Assembly (NCBI RefSeq): GCF_003865405.1
Contig: NZ_RQVQ01000015.1
Coordinates: 1 to 64,000 of the forward strand
Length of the DNA: 64,000 nucleotides
Reading direction: 5' to 3'
From: Paenimyroides tangerinum
Lineage (GTDB): Bacteria > Bacteroidota > Bacteroidia > Flavobacteriales > Flavobacteriaceae
Shown: piece after piece, positions 1 to 6,853 of the stretch
Layout: each line of letters starts with the position of its first letter
Position numbering within the stretch: the stretch's first letter is position 1
The notes under the pieces: generated by a model
Database searches by the model: none
What the model was told of the DNA's origin: nothing
Seen by the model: only the letters and a program-made list of their open reading frames with translations
Translations under genes and position numbers: made by a program

Positions 1-80
1 ATGAGTCAAATTTAAGATTTTAGTCTTAACTTCAACTGAACGCTAAGTTAGTATATCCAGACAATGCTTGGCAAGCCATA

Positions 81-1715
81 ATGCATTATACAAACGAAGG
101 TCAACTTCAGAAACAAGAATTTAGTGGTGGTGTTCAGAGTGAATTTGATTACGACCATTCAGGAAGAATAACTGGACAAAAAATTCAGGTTGCCACGAAA
201 CAGACTCTTGATAAAAAGTTTTATTGGAATCCAGAAAATAAATTAAACCAAGTTTTTAATCAATTAACACAAAAACATACAGCTTATTATTATGATGATT
301 TTGGAGGGCTATCTGCAGCTAAATTCGAAGATGGATTTGTGCAATTCAAAACGCCCGATCAAGTAGGCAATATTTACGAAACCAAAAGCCAAAAAGACCG
401 AGTTTATGATAAAGGCGGAAAATTATTAAGAGACAGAAAATGGTATTATCATTACGATAATAAAGGCAACTTGCAACTAAAAACCAAAAGAAAACTCTTT
501 GAAACCCAAAAAAGTAACAAACCACAAAAACCTCAGAATTTACAAGAACTTTTTCCGCTGTCGTTTCAGTGGAGCTTATTGGGCAATAACCTAAAAGATA
601 CCAATTTTGATTTAGAAGTTGACCACCAAGAAATTTCTTCAGAAACAAATTGGAATCTTGGCGATTGGTTTTATCAATGGACAAGTAATGGCATGCTAAA
701 GCGTGTGAAAACCCCAGAAGGTAAAGAAATAAAATTTGAATACGATGCCTTAGGAAGGCGAACAACCAAAATTGCAAATAACAAAATTTATCGTTACATT
801 TGGGATGCAGATGTTCTTTTACATGAGTGGCACTATCCGTTGAGCGAGCGCCCTGTACTACAAATAAATGAGAATGGAGATTTAGAATATAGCCATCCAG
901 AGCCTGTAGAAAACCTAATAACATGGCTGTATCAGACAGATAGTTTTGTACCTTGTGGCAAAATAGAAAACGGTGAAAAATATAGCATAGTAAGCGATTA
1001 TTTGGGACGTCCAATTCAGGTTTTCAACAAGTATTCAAATATAGTTTGGAGTGCAGATTACGACATTTATGGCAAACTCTTAAACCTAAAAGGCGAAAAA
1101 CAGTTTATTCCTTTTAGGCAACTTGGGCAGTACGAAGATGAAGAATTAGGCGGTCTTTATTACAACCGTTTCAGATATTACGATTCTAATAATGGTTTGT
1201 ATATTTCTAAAGACCCAATTGGGTTGGCAGGTAATAACCCAACTTTGTATGGGTATGTGGCTGATACAAATGTAGAGATAGACCCGTTTGGGTTATTGAA
1301 TGAGTTCGGAATTGCGGGATATGGAAATGCTCTACATGTCAAAGATGGATTGAGTGCTCATGAGTTATTACAAAACGCTTGGTTAAGAAATAATGAAATT
1401 GTATCAGGTAGAATGTCAGGTATTGCAAAATCAAACCCTGCAATGGCTTTGCAAGAAAATATGATGCATAAAACCATATCTAAATTACAAGCACAATATG
1501 GATTGCATAATCCTAATGTATTGAAAAGTCAAACCGCTTTGCAAAATATAAATAGAAATACAGCAATTACACGACGAGGAATATTTGAGGATTTAGTAAA
1601 TAAAAGAGGTTGGCAACCTGCAAACGCTAAAGAGTTTGCAACTAAAAAAGCACTCGAACTACGAAACGAGGCAATAGATTTTGCCAAGAAAAATGGTTTA
1701 ATAAAATGTCATTAA
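81..1715 (+). CDS. Rhs repeat-associated protein, C-terminal half with toxin tip
   Basis: This is the C-terminal half of an Rhs/YD-repeat toxin carrier. About residues 1-400 are YD-type repeats and the Rhs core, including DYLGRPIQV, FRYYDSNNGLYISKDPIGLA and the closing DPFGL at the toxin boundary. The last ~135 residues, starting NEFGIAGYG, are the variable tip and presumably the toxin. I do not recognise its fold; it is rich in His, Arg and Lys. The reading frame is open from position 30 (stop at 27-29) and Rhs-like residues (VYPDNAWQAI) precede the first ATG at 81. The gene is therefore probably 5'-truncated or broken rather than starting here; full Rhs proteins are far longer. The immunity gene follows after one base. 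Known Rhs proteins encapsulate the tip and are exported for contact-dependent killing; that role is inferred here. Confidence 0.85.
   Translation: MHYTNEGQLQKQEFSGGVQSEFDYDHSGRITGQKIQVATKQTLDKKFYWNPENKLNQVFNQLTQKHTAYYYDDFGGLSAAKFEDGFVQFKTPDQVGNIYETKSQKDRVYDKGGKLLRDRKWYYHYDNKGNLQLKTKRKLFETQKSNKPQKPQNLQELFPLSFQWSLLGNNLKDTNFDLEVDHQEISSETNWNLGDWFYQWTSNGMLKRVKTPEGKEIKFEYDALGRRTTKIANNKIYRYIWDADVLLHEWHYPLSERPVLQINENGDLEYSHPEPVENLITWLYQTDSFVPCGKIENGEKYSIVSDYLGRPIQVFNKYSNIVWSADYDIYGKLLNLKGEKQFIPFRQLGQYEDEELGGLYYNRFRYYDSNNGLYISKDPIGLAGNNPTLYGYVADTNVEIDPFGLLNEFGIAGYGNALHVKDGLSAHELLQNAWLRNNEIVSGRMSGIAKSNPAMALQENMMHKTISKLQAQYGLHNPNVLKSQTALQNINRNTAITRRGIFEDLVNKRGWQPANAKEFATKKALELRNEAIDFAKKNGLIKCH
1043..1271 (+). 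repeat. Rhs core direct repeat, copy A
   Basis: This 229-base part of the Rhs core (from VWSADYD to VADTN) recurs at 2468-2696 with exactly 1425 bases offset and the same reading frame. By eye there are seven mismatches, all at third codon positions and all synonymous. It is the homology block through which the downstream orphan tip could recombine onto this gene. Confidence 0.9.
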
Positions 1716-1716
1716 T

Positions 1717-2268
1717 ATGAATTTAATTGCAAAAATTAGTCAAAATTCCAAAAATGAAATTATTGGAAGAATAGGAGGAAATATACCTTATTACTTATTA
1801 GAAAAAGCAGAAGTAATTACAGGGTACAATTTTTATATAACGTTTCAGAATCCCGACAATATAGACGAGTATATTTCTATATTAGTTCCCAAAAGTTATG
1901 ATACAATGATTGATAATAATATTTATCCAAATTGTTTAGTAAAAGTATTTGCTCATAAGTTTTCAGAAGAAAGCGACAATATAGAATATACATTAGATTC
2001 TATCACAAAAACCGCTATTAAAGGATTTAATAAATCGGATGAATTTAATTTTATTACTAAATCTGATAATCCTAATTTAATTCAAGATGAAGATTATTAT
2101 TCTGAAGCATTGGAAAAAGATAATTATACTTTTTTTGTACAAATAGACGAAGATTATTATTCTGAAAATTTGATTAATGGTAATTACATCTTTGGTTATG
2201 GAGCATTGTATTTATATAGACATAAAAAAACGAATGAAATCATAGCTGGATTTTGGCAATACTCTTAA
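1717..2268 (+). CDS. probable immunity protein for the first Rhs toxin
   Basis: A 183-residue soluble, acidic protein with no signal peptide or membrane segment, beginning one base after the Rhs stop codon. I do not recognise a domain. It contains an internal near-repeat, DEDYYSEALE and DEDYYSENLI, about 22 residues apart. Position directly behind a variable Rhs tip, small size and acidity fit an immunity protein that neutralises the cognate toxin in the cytoplasm; this is inferred from context, not from sequence similarity. A hairpin terminator starts right after its stop codon, so it is the last gene of the first toxin/immunity module. Confidence 0.65.
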   Translation: MNLIAKISQNSKNEIIGRIGGNIPYYLLEKAEVITGYNFYITFQNPDNIDEYISILVPKSYDTMIDNNIYPNCLVKVFAHKFSEESDNIEYTLDSITKTAIKGFNKSDEFNFITKSDNPNLIQDEDYYSEALEKDNYTFFVQIDEDYYSENLINGNYIFGYGALYLYRHKKTNEIIAGFWQYS

Positions 2269-2269
2269 A

Positions 2270-2296
2270 AAAACTGCTTCCCTTGAAGCGGTTTTA
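2270..2296 (+). terminator. terminator after first Rhs module
   Basis: Inverted repeat aactgcttc / gaagcggtt (2272-2280 and 2285-2293) with a four-base loop and a following T-rich run, immediately behind the immunity gene stop. It should isolate the first module from the cassettes downstream. Confidence 0.75.
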
Positions 2297-2301
2297 TTGT
2301 T

Positions 2302-2409
2302 TTATAGCTGGGCAATGTTTTTAAGTTTCACAGATTTAATAAATCCATCGAGTACGTGTAGGATATTTTGTGTTTTCTTTTCAACTGAAAAATAAAAAAG
2401 CAGTATATT
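2302..2409 (-). pseudogene. remnant of an XRE-type regulator C-terminus (junction 1)
   Basis: Read on the minus strand, this short open stretch ends in a stop at 2302-2304 and encodes a 35-residue tail including FSVEKKTQNILHVLDGFIKS. The pattern (amphipathic helix, LDxFIKxxK, then stop) resembles the last helix of small XRE/HTH regulators common in Bacteroidota. It has no start codon and no HTH part. A similar tail lies at the equivalent place in the second junction (3504-3620), and both begin with the same residues NIL next to the shared junction DNA. It may be a decayed regulator or antitoxin once sitting between cassettes. Family assignment is tentative. Confidence 0.4.
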
Positions 2410-2464
2410 TACTCTAGCTGAATTAGGCTTGTTCTTTAGCTGTTGATGCTCGCGAGAGGAGAAA
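2401..2464 (+). repeat. Rhs inter-cassette junction repeat, copy 1
   Basis: Shares cagtatatttac, ttgttcttt and a 24-base GC-richer block (2441-2464, tgttgatgctcgcgagagga plus gaaa) with 3612-3682. The 24-base block matches its partner at 3659-3682 in 23 of 24 positions by eye. In both places it sits immediately upstream of the Rhs-core fragment of an orphan cassette. Confidence 0.75.
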
Positions 2465-2465
2465 T

Positions 2466-3062
2466 GTAGTTTGGAGTGCAGATTACGACATTTATGGCAA
2501 ACTCTTAAACCTAAAAGGCGAAAAACAGTTTATTCCTTTTAGGCAACTTGGGCAGTACGAAGATGAAGAATTAGGGGGTCTATATTACAACCGTTTCAGA
2601 TATTACGATTCTAATAATGGTTTGTATATCTCTAAAGACCCGATTGGGTTGGCTGGTAATAACCCTACTTTGTATGGGTATGTGGCTGATACGAATACGT
2701 GGGTGGATGTCTTTGGGCTGGATTGTAAAGCAAGATTAAAAAAAATTAATGGACAGGAAATAGATGGAAATGCTACAGCTATTGGACGAATGGACAAATT
2801 AAAATATTTTGATAATTTTTCAAATGTTGATACATGGCATAAATCAGGAAGAATCCCAAAATCTGGAGATAAACCCGTATCATGGGCCGAAAATAGAAAA
2901 TGGCTACAAGAAAGAATCGATCGAGGAGATACATTTATTATGACAATGGATCCAAAAAAACTTCCTACTAAGTATGTACCTGGAGTGCCTAATGGATGGT
3001 TTACGAAATTAGAATATGATCATCTAACAAAAAATGGGGCTAAAATAATATATTCATTTTAA
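2466..3062 (+). CDS. orphan Rhs C-terminal cassette 2 with toxin tip
   Basis: An Rhs fragment that starts directly in the core (VVWSADYDIYGK) and runs through DPIGLAGNNPTLYGYV to the boundary motif, here DVFGL instead of DPFGL, followed by a ~110-residue tip that I do not recognise. The tip contains IGRMDKLKYF, DTWHKSGRIPKSG and YVPGVPNGWFTKLEYDHL. The frame is open from 2427 but has no ATG before 2622, so as it stands it lacks an Rhs N-terminus, a signal and probably a start; 2466 marks where Rhs homology begins. This is the classic arrangement of an orphan Rhs-CT module kept as a reserve that can be swapped onto the main gene by recombination in the shared core. Whether it is ever expressed in place is unknown. 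Confidence 0.75.
   Translation, partial: VVWSADYDIYGKLLNLKGEKQFIPFRQLGQYEDEELGGLYYNRFRYYDSNNGLYISKDPIGLAGNNPTLYGYVADTNTWVDVFGLDCKARLKKINGQEIDGNATAIGRMDKLKYFDNFSNVDTWHKSGRIPKSGDKPVSWAENRKWLQERIDRGDTFIMTMDPKKLPTKYVPGVPNGWFTKLEYDHLTKNGAKIIYSF
2468..2696 (+). repeat. Rhs core direct repeat, copy B
   Basis: Second copy of the 229-base core block found at 1043-1271, in frame with the orphan cassette. All observed differences (for example ggc/ggg, ctt/cta, cca/ccg, aca/acg) leave the protein unchanged. Confidence 0.9.
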
Positions 3063-3076
3063 ATGAAAAATTGTAT

Positions 3077-3415
3077 ATGTATAATGAAATAATTGAACTT
3101 GATATTTTTGATGATTTAATTGAAGATAAAAACATAAATATTGTGATATGTACTCAACTAATATTTTGTGATTATTTAAACAATCAGCATGATTTGAATT
3201 CAAACTACAAATTCGAAGTGATTAAATATGGATTTCAGGGGTATTATACAGTTGTTGGGATAAAATATTTAACAGATAGTGCGACAACCATTGAAGATAC
3301 AGTTATAGAAAAATTCAATTTTTTAATGAACAATCTAAAAATTTATGACTTGATTACCTTTTATATAAAAAATGAAGAAAGTATTAATAACATTAGAATA
3401 AATTTAAATAGGTGA
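3077..3415 (+). CDS. probable immunity protein for Rhs cassette 2
   Basis: A 112-residue acidic protein beginning MYNEIIELDIFDDL, 14 bases behind the second Rhs tip. No domain is recognised, and no signal peptide is visible. The ATG at 3077 is preferred; a TTG lies in frame at 3071 and would add two residues, while an ATG at 3063 opens only a nine-codon out-of-frame peptide. Role as immunity protein rests on its position directly after a variable Rhs tip and ahead of a strong terminator. Confidence 0.6.
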   Translation: MYNEIIELDIFDDLIEDKNINIVICTQLIFCDYLNNQHDLNSNYKFEVIKYGFQGYYTVVGIKYLTDSATTIEDTVIEKFNFLMNNLKIYDLITFYIKNEESINNIRINLNR

Positions 3416-3475
3416 TATATCCCTTCCTATCCTCCGTTAGTCTGACGCTCGTATCCTAGAGTATAAAACAAACAA

Positions 3476-3501
3476 AGCCAACTTTTCGGAGTTGGCTTTT
3501 T
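3476..3501 (+). terminator. terminator after Rhs cassette 2
   Basis: Perfect eight-base stem agccaact / agttggct (3476-3483 and 3490-3497) with a six-base loop and a T run. The stretch just before it (3421-3460) is unusually GC-rich for this locus and codes for nothing I can identify. Confidence 0.85.
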
Positions 3502-3503
3502 AG

Positions 3504-3620
3504 TTACGAAGCATATGTTTTTCTAGTTTTAGCATCTCTGATATAGGTATCAATGAGATCATATAGCGTTTGTTTTTTATTTTCTTCAAGCTGTTCAAGG
3601 GCTTCAAAAAACAGTATATT
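3504..3620 (-). pseudogene. remnant of an XRE-type regulator C-terminus (junction 2)
   Basis: Minus-strand tail of 38 residues ending at 3504, including ALEQLEENKKQTLYDLID and then TYIRDAKTRKTYAS. This closely resembles the final helices of small XRE/HTH regulators of Bacteroidota (…LIDxxIRDxKTRKxYA). The frame stays open upstream to 3707 but the sequence there no longer looks like a regulator and overlaps the junction repeat and the next cassette, so the HTH part is missing. It parallels the tail at 2302-2409. Function, if any, is not evident; a decayed regulator or antitoxin is the simplest reading. Confidence 0.5.
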
Positions 3621-3682
3621 TACCATAAGGAAAAAGTTGTTCTTTGCTATTGCTGAAATGTTGATGCTCGCGGGAGGAGAAA
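3612..3682 (+). repeat. Rhs inter-cassette junction repeat, copy 2
   Basis: Second instance of the junction sequence: cagtatatttac at 3612-3623, ttgttcttt, then the 24-base block at 3659-3682 (tgttgatgctcgcgggagga plus gaaa). Spacing inside the element differs from copy 1 by several bases while the ends are conserved, and again an Rhs core fragment follows. Confidence 0.75.
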
Positions 3683-3698
3683 GGTTGCGCAGAGTTAG

Positions 3699-4160
3699 AT
3701 GTCTCAAGACCCAATAGGACTCGCGGGTAATAACCCAACTTTGTATAGTTATGTGAAGGATACGAATACGTTGGTTGACCCGTTTGGGTTAACAATGAAA
3801 AATCCATTTGAGATATTTTTTAGTCAAGATTCAATTAGTCCAGTTTTTGATGACGGAAGTAAGTTAAATAATTTGGTAGGGCGGTTAAGAAATACTCCAA
3901 GTTACGCAGAGTCAGTTGAACCGATAAGATTAATTCGCATGCGAGACTTACCAGAAAATATTCAAAGGAAATTATTAGCTCAAGGTTCATATGCTGATGC
4001 TGTATTTACATTAGATAATAGGCGATTGTATGCAGCCCGTGAAGCAGGAGTACGAGTAAATACGATATGGGCTACACCAGAAGATTTGTCAAGAATAAAT
4101 TTGGATGGAAGATTTAGTACAGATAATTCTGGTAATTCAATTAGAGTAAGATGTCATTAA
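3699..4160 (+). CDS. orphan Rhs C-terminal cassette 3, possible ParB-like toxin tip
   Basis: A 153-residue protein. It begins inside the Rhs core (SQDPIGLAGNNPTLYSYV, then the DPFGL boundary); the ATG at 3699 follows a stop codon directly, so nothing longer is possible. The ~120-residue tip has FFSQDSISPVFDDGSKL, then RLIRMRDLP and FTLDNRRLYAAREAGVRV. The order 'QxSISxxFxDG … IRL … LDNRRLYA' resembles ParB/sulfiredoxin-like nuclease domains described among polymorphic toxins, where an (N/E)RR motif marks the active site; this assignment is from memory and tentative. The Rhs portion is more diverged from copy A than cassette 2 is. Without an Rhs body it is unlikely to be exported by itself. 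Confidence 0.7.
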   Translation: MSQDPIGLAGNNPTLYSYVKDTNTLVDPFGLTMKNPFEIFFSQDSISPVFDDGSKLNNLVGRLRNTPSYAESVEPIRLIRMRDLPENIQRKLLAQGSYADAVFTLDNRRLYAAREAGVRVNTIWATPEDLSRINLDGRFSTDNSGNSIRVRCH

Positions 4161-4166
4161 TTATTT

Positions 4167-4562
4167 ATGGAAAATAAAGCTATTAAAACGAAAGAAGTCG
4201 GATTCATAAATGGTAGAGATGCTATTTACTTAGATGAATTTAAACAGACATTTAATAAAACACAAAATTGTGTTTTTAAAGGGGTGTTAAATCCTAAATT
4301 GGTTGAAAAAACTTGTAATAAAAGTCACATTTCTTATGTTTGCCAATTTGAACAAGTTATTTATTATGAAGTACATAATTTAGATTTGTATAATGAAAAT
4401 ATTTTATGTTCGTCTTTTGATATAGTTGAAAATTCTAATCTACTTGTGCGATTAAAAAAGTATTCGTCAAAAGTTACTAAAGAACATAAGCATTATGTAT
4501 TCGCAACCTATGACTATGTTTATGATATTATTGCAACTAATTACAAATTAGAAATTGATTAG
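4167..4562 (+). CDS. probable immunity protein for Rhs cassette 3
   Basis: A 131-residue soluble protein six bases behind the third Rhs tip. It has three Cys in the first 60 residues plus one near 80, and a Lys/Tyr-rich tail; no domain is recognised. The assignment as immunity protein comes only from its place after a variable toxin tip and its size. Unlike the first two modules, no clear hairpin terminator directly follows it. Confidence 0.6.
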   Translation: MENKAIKTKEVGFINGRDAIYLDEFKQTFNKTQNCVFKGVLNPKLVEKTCNKSHISYVCQFEQVIYYEVHNLDLYNENILCSSFDIVENSNLLVRLKKYSSKVTKEHKHYVFATYDYVYDIIATNYKLEID

Positions 4563-4615
4563 TAATAAAAAAAATGACTAGTCCTGAAATTACGATGCAT
4601 AAAAAAAGAGGCGTT

Positions 4616-4663
4616 ATGGAAGAATCAAACAATTATGTAAAACATCTTAATTTTAAGTATTAG
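4616..4663 (+). pseudogene. N-terminal scrap of an IS3-family OrfA transposase
   Basis: Sixteen codons MEESNNYVKHLNFKY then stop. The beginning matches the start of the decayed transposase at 62338-62519 (IEESSNYVKRIKRNYT) at both protein and DNA level, and this pattern is typical of IS3-type OrfA proteins in flavobacteria. It lies in an open frame from ATG 4574. Only the first few residues survive, so this is a relic left at the edge of the Rhs locus. Confidence 0.45.
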
Positions 4664-4804
4664 GAAGTAATCTGTGCTTTTATATTTTGATTTTTTTGAA
4701 AATTGATAAGAGAACACTGATTTCTCTATTATTTAAGACTGCGTTTTTTTGCAAGAAGGATGGTAGCTTTGTTTGAGCTCTTTTACAAATTTTAATTTGG
4801 AAAA

Positions 4805-4851
4805 AGCGAGTGCGGACAGCCTGGTCTGAAACGCAGTGGAAGGCTTGCTCT
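4805..4851 (+). other. GC-rich hairpin element of unknown type
   Basis: A locally GC-rich stretch in the AT-rich gap after the Rhs locus, running agcgagtgcggacagcctgg to aggcttgctc. cagcct pairs with aggctt and flanking bases could extend the stem. It does not sit at the end of a gene like an ordinary terminator and has no coding frame. It could be a dispersed extragenic repeat or a structured RNA; I cannot decide. The rest of 4664-4866 holds nothing recognisable. Confidence 0.35.
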
Positions 4852-4866
4852 AAATATTTTAAAAAA

Positions 4867-4903
4867 AAATCCGTTTCAGAAATTAAGAAACGGATTTAGA
4901 AAT
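4867..4903 (-). terminator. terminator of pssA (bidirectional hairpin)
   Basis: Perfect 11-base stem aaatccgtttc / gaaacggattt (4867-4877, 4887-4897), flanked by A run on one side and T run on the other, just behind the pssA stop on the minus strand. Confidence 0.85.
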
Positions 4904-4918
4904 TTTTAAATCAAAATG

Positions 4919-5662
4919 TTATATAGTTTTGTTTGATGTTTTATTGATGATAATTGACAATAGAATATAAAATCCGATGATAAATGGAACTGCTGTATAT
5001 TTGAATAAAACTAATGCAATAACACAAATGCTCAAAAAGATGATACTTAGTTTGTTATCGCTGAATTTTTTACCTTTTATTTTTAATGAAAATAAAGGTA
5101 ATTCTGCATTCATGATAAATGCACTAAACACGCTGATGAATACCAAAACATAAGGATTACTGAAAATGTCAATTAAAATATCGAACTGAGTTGTTGACAT
5201 AATAACCGGAATGCTCAAAATAAATAATGCGTTTGCTGGTGTTGGTAAACCAATGAAACTATCGGTTTGTCTGGTATCAATGTTGAATTTTGCTAAACGC
5301 ATGCATGAACCTAAAGTGATGATGAAACCTATAAACGGAACCAATTTCATATAAAAGGTTTCGTCTGTAACATTATATTGTTCGTGATTTTCTTGTATGT
5401 GAGCCAACATTTGATACATTGCCACACCAGGAACAACACCTGACGTTACCATATCTGCTAATGAATCTAATTGAACGCCTAACGGGCTTGAAACTTTTAA
5501 AGTTCTTGCAGCGAATCCATCCCAAAAATCAAAGAAAATTCCCATGCTTACCCAGAAAAATGCCATTTGTAAATTGTCATCAAATGCATAAACTAAGGCG
5601 ATTAATCCAGAAAGTAAATTTAAAAGTGTGATTAAGTTAGGAATCTGTTTTTTTATGTTCAT
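4919..5662 (-). CDS. pssA: CDP-diacylglycerol-serine O-phosphatidyltransferase
   Basis: Makes phosphatidylserine from CDP-diacylglycerol and serine, the first step to phosphatidylethanolamine, in the inner membrane. The CDP-alcohol phosphotransferase signature D-x2-DG-x2-AR-x8-G-x3-D-x3-D is intact: DFWDGFAART then SPLGVQLDSLAD, around residues 45-70. Several hydrophobic helices surround it. The start is taken at the ATG of MNIKKQIPNLIT (247 residues), as in relatives; an upstream in-frame extension of 13 residues looks unrelated. A TACATTTG promoter element lies 37 bases upstream and a strong hairpin follows. It is transcribed alone. Confidence 0.95.
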   Translation of the reverse strand: MNIKKQIPNLITLLNLLSGLIALVYAFDDNLQMAFFWVSMGIFFDFWDGFAARTLKVSSPLGVQLDSLADMVTSGVVPGVAMYQMLAHIQENHEQYNVTDETFYMKLVPFIGFIITLGSCMRLAKFNIDTRQTDSFIGLPTPANALFILSIPVIMSTTQFDILIDIFSNPYVLVFISVFSAFIMNAELPLFSLKIKGKKFSDNKLSIIFLSICVIALVLFKYTAVPFIIGFYILLSIIINKTSNKTI

Positions 5663-5698
5663 GTGATTTAAATATAATTTATTACTTTTAAGAAAAAA

Positions 5699-5706
5699 CA
5701 AATGTA
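5699..5706 (-). promoter_or_regulatory. pssA -7 promoter element
   Basis: Minus-strand TACATTTG matches the Bacteroidota -7 box TAnnTTTG, 37 bases before the pssA start. No convincing TTTG was seen at the -33 position. Confidence 0.4.
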
Positions 5707-5779
5707 AGCAATAAGTTAAACATATTTTGAGTTTACTATTTGAGAATTTTATTTCATCTTTGTAAAAACATTTGAAAAA

Positions 5780-6853
5780 GTGACTAAAAAAATTTTATAT
5801 ATTTTATTATCAGTTGGTTGTGTTTCTTATGGACAGACTGCTAGAAAATATTCAAATGAATTTTTGAATATTGGTGTCGATGCAGCTGCTTTAGGGATGG
5901 GAAATAGTGTTATTGCACAAACCAATGATGTAAATTCGGCCTATTGGAATCCTTCTGGTTTGGTAAATTTAGAATCAAAGCAGATTTCGTTAATGCACGC
6001 AAGTTATTTTGCCAACATAGCACAATATGATTATGCTGCTTTTGCAATGCCAATTGATGATAAAAGTGCTGTTGCGCTTTCGATGATTCGATTTGGTGTT
6101 GATGATATATTGAATACAACAGAACTTATCGATCAAAACGGAAATATAGATTACAATCGAATTAGTTTGTTTTCTACAGCAGATTATGCTTTCACAGCTT
6201 CTTATGCTCGAAAGTTGAATGTCGAGGGATTATCTGTTGGTGCGAATGCTAAAGTGGTTCGAAGAATTATTGGTAAATTTGCAAATTCATGGGGATTTGG
6301 TTTTGATGTTGGTATGCAATACAAAACCGCTTCTGATTGGCAGTTTGGTGCAATGGTTCGAGATATTACCACGACTTATAATACTTGGAGTATAAACAAA
6401 AAGGAATTTGATAAAATTAAGGATGCTGTTCCAGGACAAAATCAAGATTTACCTGAAACTACAGAAATCACTTTACCAAAACTTCAGTTAGGAGCTGCTA
6501 AAAATTTCGGATTAACCGAAGATTTGAGTTTAATGGCAGCCATGGTTTTACATACTGAGTTTGCTCAAACCAATGCAGTTGTTTCTACAAAAGGATTCAG
6601 TTTACAACCTTCAGCGGGAGTTGAGTTTGGTTATGCAAAAATGGTTTTTGTTCGTGGTGGTGTAGGTAATTTCCAAAACGAATTACAAATAGATGTGAAT
6701 GAGAAAGTAACTTTCCAGCCGAATTTAGGTTTAGGATTTAGATATAAAGGTATTCAGATTGATTACGCTTTAACTAATATTGGCGAACAAAGTGCAGCTC
6801 TTTATTCAAATATTTTCTCATTAAAATTAGATTTAAGTATATTTAGTAAATAA
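5780..6853 (+). CDS. PorV/PorQ family outer-membrane protein
   Basis: A 357-residue outer-membrane beta-barrel of the PorV/PorQ type. Signal peptide MTKKILYILLSVGCVSYGQ, then the family hallmark near residues 30-60: LGMGNSVIAQTNDV and AYWNPSGLVNL (small-residue turn and WNPAG-like motif). It ends with an amphipathic strand and LDLSIFSK. Members act in or resemble the type IX secretion machinery; whether this one is a core component is not shown. The start is GTG; no in-frame ATG lies before the signal peptide. The next gene overlaps its stop by one base, so the two form an operon. Confidence 0.8.
   Translation: MTKKILYILLSVGCVSYGQTARKYSNEFLNIGVDAAALGMGNSVIAQTNDVNSAYWNPSGLVNLESKQISLMHASYFANIAQYDYAAFAMPIDDKSAVALSMIRFGVDDILNTTELIDQNGNIDYNRISLFSTADYAFTASYARKLNVEGLSVGANAKVVRRIIGKFANSWGFGFDVGMQYKTASDWQFGAMVRDITTTYNTWSINKKEFDKIKDAVPGQNQDLPETTEITLPKLQLGAAKNFGLTEDLSLMAAMVLHTEFAQTNAVVSTKGFSLQPSAGVEFGYAKMVFVRGGVGNFQNELQIDVNEKVTFQPNLGLGFRYKGIQIDYALTNIGEQSAALYSNIFSLKLDLSIFSK

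Noticed and set aside
346-1014. 222-codon minus-strand open frame inside the Rhs gene
   Set aside because: Fully antisense to a well-supported Rhs coding frame and without any recognisable domain.
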